Positions 8,872 to 17,207 of a DNA stretch of 64,000 bases are shown here, one piece after another (position 1 is the first letter of the stretch; each line of letters begins with the position of its first letter). The notes under the pieces are model-generated. The model was not told the DNA's origin, did not search any database, and saw only the letters and a list, made by a program, of their open reading frames with translations. Both the position numbers and the translations under genes were made by a program. This DNA is from CAYUZU01 sp964448675 (GTDB lineage Bacteria; Planctomycetota; Phycisphaerae; UBA1845; Fen-1342), in NCBI GenBank assembly GCA_964448675.1, contig CAYUZU010000022.1, positions 1-64,000 of the forward strand. The letters are read 5' to 3'.

Positions 8872-9921
8872 CTACGGCGTGGACGCTTCGCGGGCCGCCT
8901 CGTACAACGCGACGATGTTCTCCGGGGGGCTGATCGCCTGGATGTTGTGGCAGGGGGCGACGATGTAGCCGCCGCCGGCGCCGAGCGTGGCGATGTTCTC
9001 CTCCACTTCGCAGCGGACGTCGGCCGGCGTGCCGAAGGCCAGCGTCTGCTGGTTGTCGACGCCGCCGTGGAAGACGACCCGGCTGCCGAAGTCGCGCTTG
9101 AGCGCCGCGCGGTCCATGCCGGCGCAGCGCCACTGCACGGGGTTGAGGATGTCGATGCCGATCTCGAGCAGGTCGGGGATGATCGGGCGGATCGCGCCGT
9201 CGCTGTGGCAGAAGACGTAGGCGCCGGCCTGGTGCACCAGGTCGGCCATGCGCCGCATGTGGGGCAGGAAGAACGTGCGGATCGTCTCGGGGGCGAACAG
9301 CAGCGATTCCTGCGAGCCCAGGTCCTCGGCGACGTAGGTCAGCAGCACGCGCCCGGGGATCGCCTCGTAACAGCGCCGCGTCATCTCGTAGGCCAGGTCA
9401 TAGAGGCGTTGCAGGCAGTGGTGGACCAGGTCCGGGCGGCGTTTGAGGTCGCGATAGGCGCGCTCCAGGCCGCGCAGCTCGGTGTACACCAGGAATGGCT
9501 CGGAGCCGCCGGCGCGGATCGGGTAATCCTCGCGGCCGCGCAGCCGGGCGGGCAGCACGCCGAAATCGCACCAGTCGGCGGTCGGCCAGGTGTAGTGGGC
9601 TTCGACCGCGCTGATCGTGTCGAACGCGGCGAGCGGGTGGCCGACGCATTCCCTGTAGATGCCCTGCGGGTAGGGGATGTCGGCAAAGCGGCAGCCGAAC
9701 GGGTTGCAGTCGGCGGGCCGTGGCGGGCCGATGTACGCCGGTCGCACGTCGAACACGTGGTCGATCTCGAGCCGGCGATAAAGCGCCGACGCGTCCGCGC
9801 ACCGCAGATGGGCGAGCAGGCGGGCGGTGGCCTCGGGCGTCGCCCAGTAATCAGTGGGGATGCGGTCGACCGGGCGGCGTTGCAGCGTGGCCTGCCAGCG
9901 TTCCAGCGGCGTCAGTGGCAT
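8872..9921 (-). CDS. Uroporphyrinogen decarboxylase (URO-D) family protein
   Basis: 349 aa. The fold is that of URO-D and corrinoid methyltransferases: N-terminal P..R.P.DYWA, mid-protein CHSDGAIRPIIPDLLEIGIDILNPVQ, then FHGGVDNQQTLAFGT and the C-terminal GGGYIVAPCHNIQAISPPENIVALYEA. The combination of CHSDG, GGVD and the late APCHNIQ Cys-His is typical of the methyltransferase-like branch common in Planctomycetota, not of the haem enzyme HemE, which keeps an N-terminal arginine-rich PxWxMRQAGR motif absent here. I therefore do not call it hemE. It lies 5 bp downstream of the squalene/phytoene synthase gene, so it is probably the last gene of that operon; a functional link to isoprenoids is not evident. 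Confidence 0.75.
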   Translation of the reverse strand: MPLTPLERWQATLQRRPVDRIPTDYWATPEATARLLAHLRCADASALYRRLEIDHVFDVRPAYIGPPRPADCNPFGCRFADIPYPQGIYRECVGHPLAAFDTISAVEAHYTWPTADWCDFGVLPARLRGREDYPIRAGGSEPFLVYTELRGLERAYRDLKRRPDLVHHCLQRLYDLAYEMTRRCYEAIPGRVLLTYVAEDLGSQESLLFAPETIRTFFLPHMRRMADLVHQAGAYVFCHSDGAIRPIIPDLLEIGIDILNPVQWRCAGMDRAALKRDFGSRVVFHGGVDNQQTLAFGTPADVRCEVEENIATLGAGGGYIVAPCHNIQAISPPENIVALYEAAREASTP

Positions 9922-9926
9922 GGGGG

Positions 9927-10895
9927 CTAGGCGGAGACGGTCTTCGCGGGGGCCGTGGCCGTCGGCGACGTCGCGTCGAGCAGCGCGCCGAGCCACGTGC
10001 GCAGCGCCGCGTCATCACCCGCCAGTTGCGTGAACCGCTCGATGGACTGGCCGATGTCCTCACGCGAGATCTTGGCGGCGGCGGGATCTTCCGCCGCGCG
10101 GGCGAGCGTCAGGGCACCCCAGGCCACCGGCAGGCCGCAGAACTGGCGCAACGCGGTTGCCGTGGCCGGCAGCGCCAGGATGTAGTCGATGCCGACGGTC
10201 AGGCAGCGCCGGGCCTCGTTCAGGGCAGCGCCGTAGATCTGCGTGGCCGGCGCGCCGGGGCCGGCGATCATCGGGAGGTAGCGGCGGCCGTGGACGGCGT
10301 CGGCGCGGGCGTCCTTGAGGATGTTGACCAGCTGCAGGCCGGTGCCGAGCTCGATGGCCCGGTTGTTCTGAGCGCGGAAGTCCGGGCGCTCGAGGTGGTG
10401 GGCCATCATCGCGCAGAGCATCTCGCCCACGGTGCCCGCCACGTAGTAGCAGTATTCGCGCAGCTCGGCGAGGTCGCGCACCGCCGGATAGGGCCGCCCG
10501 CGCTTGAGGCTGCGGGCCAGCAGGCGGCAGACGCCCGAGCCCATGTTGCGGGCGCACGCGAAGATCGCATTGCGGTGGGCCGGCGCCAGCGCATGAATGC
10601 GGGCCAGGACCTCCGGCGTGTCGTGCATGAGTGCGGCTTCAGCCGGGTGGTCACCGATCGGTTCGGCCAGGCGGGCGGCGAGCGCCCGGTCGTCAGACAT
10701 GGCCGCGTCGAGCGTGGCCAGGCGCAGCATGCGGTCCGCAGGCCCCAGGTGCGGCGCGTCCTCGATCGTGTCGACGATACGCATCAGGAGATACGCCAGG
10801 CCGACGGCCTCGTCGAGCGGGCGCGGCAGCATCGGCACGACGATGGCGTACGTGCGCGAAACGCCCTGCAGGTGTTTCGTCAGAAATGCATCCAT
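9927..10895 (-). CDS. Squalene/phytoene synthase family protein
   Basis: 322 aa. Head-to-head prenyl transferase: the first aspartate motif is in LLMRIVDTIED, the mid motif YYVAGTVGEML matches the family's conserved Y..G.VG, and the second aspartate motif is QLVNILKDARAD. It would condense two farnesyl (or geranylgeranyl) diphosphates to squalene, a precursor or phytoene. It lies between dxs and the URO-D-like gene, in an operon that also supplies its substrates, which favours a hopanoid/squalene or carotenoid role. HpnC/HpnD versus CrtB cannot be decided from sequence alone. Confidence 0.87.
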   Translation of the reverse strand: MDAFLTKHLQGVSRTYAIVVPMLPRPLDEAVGLAYLLMRIVDTIEDAPHLGPADRMLRLATLDAAMSDDRALAARLAEPIGDHPAEAALMHDTPEVLARIHALAPAHRNAIFACARNMGSGVCRLLARSLKRGRPYPAVRDLAELREYCYYVAGTVGEMLCAMMAHHLERPDFRAQNNRAIELGTGLQLVNILKDARADAVHGRRYLPMIAGPGAPATQIYGAALNEARRCLTVGIDYILALPATATALRQFCGLPVAWGALTLARAAEDPAAAKISREDIGQSIERFTQLAGDDAALRTWLGALLDATSPTATAPAKTVSA

Positions 10896-10928
10896 GGCCC
10901 TGCACCCTTCGACCTTGCGTTCGGTCCC

Positions 10929-12872
10929 CTATTCGGCGGCGCCGCCGCCACGCGGCGAGCGCAGCGCAGCACCGTTCGCCGGTGCGCTGACGTCCTGCGC
11001 GGCCAGCACGGCCCGACGCACCGTGCCGGCAATGCCGACTGCATCGATGCCGGCTTCGGCGAGCTGGCCGGCGCGGGCCCCGTGCTCGTAGAACCGCTCG
11101 CCCAGCCCCAGGCGGATCACGTTGTCGGTCGGCAGGCCCAGCCGATTACACGCCTCCAGCACCGCCGAGCCGAAGCCGCCGTCGACGGCGTGTTCCTCGG
11201 CCGTGATCACCGGCGTGCCGCGCGTGATCGCGGTCGTCACCATGTCTTCATCGATCGGCTTGACGAAGCGGGCGTTCACGACGGCGACGCTGATGTTCTC
11301 TTCGGCGAGGCGCTCCGCGGCTTCCATGGCCAGCTGCACCATCGTGCCGTAGGCGAGAATGGTCGCGTCGCGGCCCTCGCGCATCAGGCGGCTCTTGCCG
11401 AGGTGGAACGGCGGCGGATCGCCGAAGTCGTCCGGCACCGTGTCGCGCGGATAGCGCAGCGCCCAGGGACGGTCCAGCTTCAGCCCCAGCCGCACTGCCT
11501 GCTCGAGCTCGGGCTCGTCGGCCGGCGCCATGAGCACCATGCCCTGCAGGCTGCGCAGGTAGGCGATGTCCAGATAGCCGTGGTGGACGGCGCCGTCGCC
11601 GCCAACCAGGCCCGCGCGGTCGATGCAGAAGCCGACGGGCAGCTTCTGCAGCACGACCTCCTGAAATACCTGGTCGAAGGCGCGTTGCAGGAACGTCGAG
11701 TAGATGCAGGCCAGCGGCCGCAGCCCGGCCTTGGCCATGCCCGCCGCAACGTCCACCGTGCAGCTCTCGGCGATGCCGCAATCCAGCGCGCGGTCGGGCA
11801 GCGCCTGGCGGACCTTGGCCAGGCCCGTGCCGTCGGGCATGGCGGCGGTGAGCGCGTAGACCCGCTCGTCCTCGCGTGCCAGGCGCACGACGGTGTCGGC
11901 GAACGCGCTGGTCCAACTCTTGCGCTCGCCCTTGATCACGCTGACGGCGTCGCCCTGGATCTTCAACCGGCCGGGGCTGTGATATGCACAGGGATCAAGC
12001 GAGGCCCACTCGCAGCCGCGGCCCTTGTCGGTGTGCACGTGCAGCAGCACCGGCTGTGACACGTCCTTGAGCAGTTGCAGCAGGTCGATCAGGTGGCGCA
12101 CGTCGTGCCCGTCGACCGGGCCGACATACAGGAAGCCCATGTGCTCGAAGATCTGGTGCGGCGAGACCGTTGCCTTGACGCCTTCCTTGATGTGCTCGAA
12201 CGCGTCGTACACGCTGCGGCCGACGACCGGCACCTTCGGCAGCAGGCTCTCGACCTGCCGCTTCACCTCTTCGTACAGGCTGCTGACGCGGAAGCGGGCC
12301 AGTGACGTGGCCAGGCCGCCCTGCGTCTTGGCAATCCCCATCGAGTTGTCGTTCAGCACGACCAGGAACTGGCGCTTCAGTGTGCCGGCCTGGTTCAACC
12401 CCTCCAGCGCCACGCCGTTGACGATGCTCGCATCACCGACAAACGCCACCACGCGCCGATCGCGGCCCAGGATGCTGTCGCCGCGGGCCAGGCCGACGGC
12501 GGTCGCGATCGCCGTACCCGCGTGACCGACCTTGAACAGGTCGTAGTCGCTCTCGGCCGGGCTGGGGAAGCCGCTGACGCCGCCCGCCTGCCGCAGCGTG
12601 TCGAAGCGTTGCTCGCGGCCGGTAAGCAGCTTGTGCACGTAGCACTGGTGCCCGACATCCCACAGCAGGCGGTCGCGACGAAAGTCGAACGCCCGGTGCA
12701 GGGCCATCGTCAGCTCCACCACACCCAGGTTGCTGGCCAGGTGCCCCCCGTTGTTGCTGACGACGGTGATAATGCGCTGGCGAATCTCGCCGGCGAGTTG
12801 CTCGAGCTCAGGAACCGAAAGGTGCTCGAGGTCGGCGGGCGACTGAATCGTGTCGAGGATACGCGTCATCAC
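10929..12872 (-). CDS. dxs: 1-deoxy-D-xylulose-5-phosphate synthase
   Basis: 647 aa, normal length. Thiamine diphosphate enzyme joining pyruvate and glyceraldehyde 3-phosphate, the first step of the MEP isoprenoid pathway. Seen: N-terminal SNNGGHLASNLGVVELTMALH and LLWDVGHQCYVHKLLTGR; the thiamine-binding GDASIVNGVALEGLN...LNDNSMGI; central FLYVGPVDGHDV; transketolase domain with YSTFLQRAFDQV and FCIDRAGLVGGDGAVHHG; C-terminal TAEEHAVDGGFG and RLGLGERFYEHG. It is 29 bp downstream of the prenyl diphosphate synthase gene and 33 bp upstream of the squalene/phytoene synthase gene, so the operon covers entry, chain elongation and first commitment of the pathway. Confidence 0.96.
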   Translation of the reverse strand: MMTRILDTIQSPADLEHLSVPELEQLAGEIRQRIITVVSNNGGHLASNLGVVELTMALHRAFDFRRDRLLWDVGHQCYVHKLLTGREQRFDTLRQAGGVSGFPSPAESDYDLFKVGHAGTAIATAVGLARGDSILGRDRRVVAFVGDASIVNGVALEGLNQAGTLKRQFLVVLNDNSMGIAKTQGGLATSLARFRVSSLYEEVKRQVESLLPKVPVVGRSVYDAFEHIKEGVKATVSPHQIFEHMGFLYVGPVDGHDVRHLIDLLQLLKDVSQPVLLHVHTDKGRGCEWASLDPCAYHSPGRLKIQGDAVSVIKGERKSWTSAFADTVVRLAREDERVYALTAAMPDGTGLAKVRQALPDRALDCGIAESCTVDVAAGMAKAGLRPLACIYSTFLQRAFDQVFQEVVLQKLPVGFCIDRAGLVGGDGAVHHGYLDIAYLRSLQGMVLMAPADEPELEQAVRLGLKLDRPWALRYPRDTVPDDFGDPPPFHLGKSRLMREGRDATILAYGTMVQLAMEAAERLAEENISVAVVNARFVKPIDEDMVTTAITRGTPVITAEEHAVDGGFGSAVLEACNRLGLPTDNVIRLGLGERFYEHGARAGQLAEAGIDAVGIAGTVRRAVLAAQDVSAPANGAALRSPRGGGAAE

Positions 12873-12901
12873 GAAATGTCCTTACTTCCGGTCGGCGGCG
12901 G

Positions 12902-13864
12902 CTAGTTCTCACGCCGAATGACGAAATGCGCCAGGTCGCGCAGCCGCTCCGCCCGCGGCCCGAAGGGCTCCAGCGCTTGCAGGGCGGCCTTGGCCTCGCG
13001 GCGGGCCTGCGCCCGGCTGGCTTCGATCCCGAAGGCGGCCGGGTAGGTCTGCTTGTCGACGGTGGCATCTTTGCCCACGCGCTTGCCCATCTTCTCGGTC
13101 GAGCCGGTGGCGTCGAGCAGGTCGTCCGCGATCTGGAACGCCAGGCCCAGATGATGCCCGTAACGCACCAAGGCCTCCACCACGTCTTCCGACGCCCCGG
13201 CACAGGTCGCGCCGAGCCGGCACGACGTCTCGATCAGGGCGGCGGTCTTCCGCTCGTGGATGTACGTCACCAGGTCTTTATCGGCCGTTCGGCCCTCGCC
13301 CTCGATGTCCGCACCCTGCCCTTCGATCATTTGCTCCGTTCCACGGCCCAGCGCCTGCACCAGCCGGGCCATGATCCGCGGATCGATCCGGTCCGACAGC
13401 AGCAGCGTGAACGCGTGCGCCAGCAGCCAATCGCCTGCCAACACCGCCATCCCATCGCCGAAAACCTTGTGGTTGGTCGGCTTACCGCGACGAAGATCGT
13501 CATTGTCCATGGCTGGCAGGTCGTCGTGAATCAGCGAGAACGTGTGGATCAACTCCATCGCCAGCGCGGCCGGCATGGCCTGCTCCGGGCGCCCGCCGCA
13601 GACACGGCAGCACTCCAGCACCAGCAGCGGCCGCAGGCGCTTGCCGCCGACGTTCACGGAGTACTGTACGGCCTCGGCCAGCCGACTGTGCGGCCCGATG
13701 ACAGATTCCTGCTCTTTCAAATGCATTGAAAGCGCGTGGTCGATCCGCTGGCGGCCTTCTTCGAGCCATGACTGAAAGGCGGTGGGCAGCTCCGCGGGTT
13801 GCTCAGCCTGCTCCGCGTTTACGCCGCTTCCGACCGCGCCGTTGGAAGTCTGGACGTTTGGCAT
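12902..13864 (-). CDS. ispA: Polyprenyl (farnesyl/geranylgeranyl) diphosphate synthase
   Basis: About 320 aa. All-alpha prenyl transferase condensing isopentenyl diphosphate with allylic diphosphates. Seen: GGKRLRPLLVLECC; first aspartate-rich motif LIHDDLPAMDNDDLRRG; GDWLLAHAF; second aspartate-rich motif FQIADDLLDATGS; and the KDATVDKQTYP lysine-rich loop. FARM-region features and size fit the IspA-type bacterial farnesyl/geranylgeranyl synthases. An N-terminal tail of about 30 residues before the core is Gln/Glu-rich. It is the first gene of the isoprenoid operon and diverges from aat, with 86 bp between the two starts. The gene symbol follows the family; chain length (C15 or C20) is not determined. 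Confidence 0.92.
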   Translation of the reverse strand: MPNVQTSNGAVGSGVNAEQAEQPAELPTAFQSWLEEGRQRIDHALSMHLKEQESVIGPHSRLAEAVQYSVNVGGKRLRPLLVLECCRVCGGRPEQAMPAALAMELIHTFSLIHDDLPAMDNDDLRRGKPTNHKVFGDGMAVLAGDWLLAHAFTLLLSDRIDPRIMARLVQALGRGTEQMIEGQGADIEGEGRTADKDLVTYIHERKTAALIETSCRLGATCAGASEDVVEALVRYGHHLGLAFQIADDLLDATGSTEKMGKRVGKDATVDKQTYPAAFGIEASRAQARREAKAALQALEPFGPRAERLRDLAHFVIRREN

Positions 13865-13950
13865 CCCGACAGGATAGATTCTCCGTGGCCGGCTGGCCAG
13901 AGGTTTTCGGGCCGAAACGCCCGCCGTCGTGCGACCGGCAGGACCGCCCC

Positions 13951-14544
13951 ATGCCGCCCCTGACCCCCGACATCGTGCTGGACGGCTACCGCCAGGGGAT
14001 CTTTCCCATGGCCGACGACGACGGAGACATCTATTGGTTCCGGCCGGACCCCCGCTGCATCTTCCCGCTCGATGCCTTTCACGTGCCGCGCTCACTGCGA
14101 CAGACGATTCGGCGTGGAACGTTCACGGTGCGGGTCAACACGGCGTTCGACGCGGTCATTGCGGCGTGTGCCGACCGGCCCGAGGGGACCTGGATTTCTG
14201 ACGAGATCATGGCGGTCTATTGCGCGCTGCACCGGCGGGGGCAGGCTCACAGCGTCGAGGCGTGGGTGGGCGACGAACTGGGCGGGGGGCTGTATGGTGT
14301 GACACAGGGCGGGGCGTTCTTTGGTGAATCGATGTTCACGCGGGTTACGGATGCGTCCAAGGTGGCCCTGGTGGCCCTGGTGGAGCGGCTGCGGGCGCGG
14401 GGCTTTGTGCTGCTGGATACGCAATGGACCACGCCGCATCTGAAGCGGTTTGGGGCGATCGAGATTCCGGCGGCGGCGTATCGTGAGCGATTACGATCTG
14501 CATTGCGCCTGGCTGTGCGGTTTGACGATTCGCCGGCAGGCTGA
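13951..14544 (+). CDS. aat: Leucyl/phenylalanyl-tRNA-protein transferase
   Basis: 197 aa, slightly short for the family (E. coli 234). It moves Leu or Phe from tRNA to proteins with N-terminal Arg or Lys, marking them for ClpS/ClpAP (N-end rule). Motifs: YRQGIFPM near the N-terminus, WFRPDPRCIFPLD, FHVPRSLRQTIR, the WISDEIMAVYCALHRRGQAHSVE block, GGLYGVTQGGAFFGESMFTR and LLDTQWTTPHLKRFGA. The ATG follows GGCAGGACC. It diverges from the isoprenoid operon. Confidence 0.93.
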   Translation: MPPLTPDIVLDGYRQGIFPMADDDGDIYWFRPDPRCIFPLDAFHVPRSLRQTIRRGTFTVRVNTAFDAVIAACADRPEGTWISDEIMAVYCALHRRGQAHSVEAWVGDELGGGLYGVTQGGAFFGESMFTRVTDASKVALVALVERLRARGFVLLDTQWTTPHLKRFGAIEIPAAAYRERLRSALRLAVRFDDSPAG

Positions 14545-14771
14545 CCAGCACGGGGGGACCGGGGCGAACTTGGGCGCCGGTTCGGTGGTGCATCGGGCGG
14601 CGCAGGCGGGGTACGGTTTGCGTCCGGGCGACCAGTCCGATATGTTCATGACAAGTGGCTCCTGATATCGCGATCAGGAGGGGGCGGCCAAAGGGGGCGG
14701 CTCCCGGGTCGGGTGCATCGCGCACGGCCTGCGTTTCATCTCGACGGCTTCGTCTTGCAGGAGGACGGGAA

Positions 14772-17066
14772 GTGACCATCCGAACGATGACGCTGGGACT
14801 GTTGTTGGCGACCTTGGTGGCCACGCCGGCGTGGGGGGTCGTTTGGCGCGTTCCAGGTCAATTCACGGACATTCAAACCGCGCTCAATGACCCGCTCGTG
14901 CAGGATGGGGACGAGATCGAGCTTGCAGCCGGGACCACGTATGACGGCTTCGATTTCGTCGGCAAAGCCGTTCGCATCTATGGCGATCCGGACGCTCCCG
15001 ATTGGGTCACGCCGCCGCGCATCGTTCCGCCGGCGCCTGGCGCTGCGCACTGCGTGATCTGCGACAGCGGCGAGGATCCCAACTCGATCGTCGAAGGTGT
15101 GACGATTGGCCGAAATGCGGAAACGCAGGCGTGTGCACGAGGGGCGAACATCGCGAACAACAGTTCGCCGACATTCCGGAATTGTACCTTTGAGGATAAC
15201 TGTGGCTCGAGCACCGGCGGTGCCGTGACCATCGCGGGTGGGGCGCCGGTCTTTGAGGGCTGTCGGTTCCTGGATAACAACCCCACCGGCTCGCGGTACG
15301 GTGGGGCGGTTCACATCAGCGCGGGGGCACGCGCGATTTTCCGCAGCTATCGTCCGACGGGGGAGGACCCGACCCCGTGCCGCTTCGAGGGGAATACGGC
15401 GAGTCTGGGCGGTGCGGTCTTCATCGACAACGCGGCGCCAGTCTTCGAGGACTGCGTGTTTGACGGCAACAGTGTTCACGGTGCTGCCGGCGGGAATATT
15501 GATCGCGAAGGGGGCGCGGTGAGGATCAGTGGTTCTGCCGGTGCTGATCCCAATGATTGGCCTGCCTTTGTCGCGTGCACCTTCAATGCAAATGAGTGCC
15601 ACGCGGAGAGCTCGGGTAACTACAATGGCGCCCGGTATTCGGCGAGTTGGGGCGGCGCGGTTGCACTGGTGGATGCCAACGCGCGTTTCGAGTTGTGCAG
15701 CTTCTCCCAGAATCTGGGGCAAGCGACGACCGAGTGCTATTGGACTCATGATCGAACAGCGCGTGCCTTTGGGGGTGCCGTGTCAATCCGCGGGGGTTCG
15801 CAGGCGGCGTTCGTTACCTGCACCTTCACGGGGAATCACACGTACGCCTCCGTGGCCTGTGACGGCAGTAATCGCTGGAGCCACGCGCGGGGCGGGGCCG
15901 TCTACTGTCAGGACGCCGCCAGTCCGGCATTCCAGGATGGCTGCACCTTCGACGGCAATTGGGTCGAGACCGGAGCAAACGGAGTCACGTACGCCCAAGG
16001 TGGCGCCGCTCATCATCGGGGCGAAGACACCGACCCGCAGTACATCGGCTGCAGTTTCAGTAACAACATCGCCAAGGCCGGCGGCGCCGTGTTCAACACC
16101 GACAAAGCGTCGCCTGTGTTCATGGACTGCCATTTCGTCGAGAACGAGGCGACCAGCAGCGAAGTGACCGAAGGCGGTGGGGCCATCTGCAATGTCGGGG
16201 GCGAAGATCTCGCTCGCCCGTGCGAGTGCGTGCTGACGCAGTGCACGTTCGTGGGCAACACCGCGCCGCGCGGCGGCGCCGTCTTCGAGTACTGGAACTA
16301 CCGGCCAGGCGCCGTGCCCAACGGCCGGAGCCAGTACCTCTCGTGCGAATTCCGGCAGAACAGCGCCACGGGGGGCGATCCCAACGACGGCGGTGGCGCC
16401 GTGCGCAACTACTCCAGCCCGCCGTACTTCTTCGATTGCACGTTCGAGGACAACCAATCACAGGCCCACGGCGGTGCCCTGGCGAACTTCCCAAAGCACA
16501 GTTTCACGACGCTCGACGCCTGCACCCTGATGCGCAACCACGCCGACAGCGGTTTCGGCGGCGCGATCTACAACGCCTATAACCAGACGCAGGCGCAGCT
16601 GATCGACTGCCAAATCCGCGAGAACACCGCCCAGCACTGCGGCGGCGTCTATAACGATCCGAACTACGACCCGTTGTTGGGGATCGGCTCCAGCATGCTC
16701 CAGGGCACGACGCTATGCGGCAACACCCCTTCGTGTCCTGATCCCAACGCGCAGTTCTGCCAGATTGAGGGCTACTGGGACGACGAAGGCGACAACAGTT
16801 TCGCCGAGACCTGCGCCTCGTGCCGGGGCGACATGAATTGTGACGGCCGGGTCGACTGGCGCGATATCGACTTCTTCGTCGCCGGGCAGAACGACAACGA
16901 GTCGGCCTGGGTCGAGATGCACGTGCGCGTCTATGGTCGGCCGCCGACCTGCACCTTCGGCAACGGCGACATCGGCGGTCCTTATGGCGTTGACGTGCCT
17001 GACTTGCGTGTCGACTGGCGCGATATCGACGGCTTCGTCGCGCTGCAGAATACGTATTGCCCGTGA
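14772..17066 (+). CDS. Secreted right-handed beta-helix protein with dockerin-like C-terminus
   Basis: 764 aa from a GTG placed 8 nt after AGGAGG; an in-frame ATG five codons on would also leave the signal peptide (LGLLLATLVATPAWG) intact. The long middle (about 30-690) repeats units of the form C.F..N.....GGAV/GGAI every 25-45 residues (FRNCTFEDN, FEDCVFDGN, FVTCTFTGN, LTQCTFVGN and others), the pattern of parallel beta-helix / polymorphic-outer-membrane-type repeats. The C-terminus carries two calcium-loop-like modules, MNCDGRVDWRDIDFF and RVDWRDIDGF, the dockerin-like tail seen in many planctomycete secreted proteins. The same tail occurs in the gene at 46222-48018. It is likely a surface or extracellular protein; carbohydrate or adhesion functions are guesses. 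It ends convergently with lysS. Confidence 0.82.
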   Translation: MTIRTMTLGLLLATLVATPAWGVVWRVPGQFTDIQTALNDPLVQDGDEIELAAGTTYDGFDFVGKAVRIYGDPDAPDWVTPPRIVPPAPGAAHCVICDSGEDPNSIVEGVTIGRNAETQACARGANIANNSSPTFRNCTFEDNCGSSTGGAVTIAGGAPVFEGCRFLDNNPTGSRYGGAVHISAGARAIFRSYRPTGEDPTPCRFEGNTASLGGAVFIDNAAPVFEDCVFDGNSVHGAAGGNIDREGGAVRISGSAGADPNDWPAFVACTFNANECHAESSGNYNGARYSASWGGAVALVDANARFELCSFSQNLGQATTECYWTHDRTARAFGGAVSIRGGSQAAFVTCTFTGNHTYASVACDGSNRWSHARGGAVYCQDAASPAFQDGCTFDGNWVETGANGVTYAQGGAAHHRGEDTDPQYIGCSFSNNIAKAGGAVFNTDKASPVFMDCHFVENEATSSEVTEGGGAICNVGGEDLARPCECVLTQCTFVGNTAPRGGAVFEYWNYRPGAVPNGRSQYLSCEFRQNSATGGDPNDGGGAVRNYSSPPYFFDCTFEDNQSQAHGGALANFPKHSFTTLDACTLMRNHADSGFGGAIYNAYNQTQAQLIDCQIRENTAQHCGGVYNDPNYDPLLGIGSSMLQGTTLCGNTPSCPDPNAQFCQIEGYWDDEGDNSFAETCASCRGDMNCDGRVDWRDIDFFVAGQNDNESAWVEMHVRVYGRPPTCTFGNGDIGGPYGVDVPDLRVDWRDIDGFVALQNTYCP

Positions 17067-17207
17067 CGGGCCAACAGCGGATCGCGAAGAGCGCGACGAC
17101 GGGATTGAGGGATGGTGGAGGCGCGCGATGCCCGTCTTCTCAATCCAACTGACACCTGATCGCCGGCAGCGGCGTTTGATCGCTGCGAACGGCGGGTGGA
17201 AGCCGCC

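Noticed and set aside
9720..12059. Long + strand open frame opposite the squalene synthase and dxs genes
   Set aside because: No family resemblance and composition of a shadow frame; the opposite strand has clear gene families.
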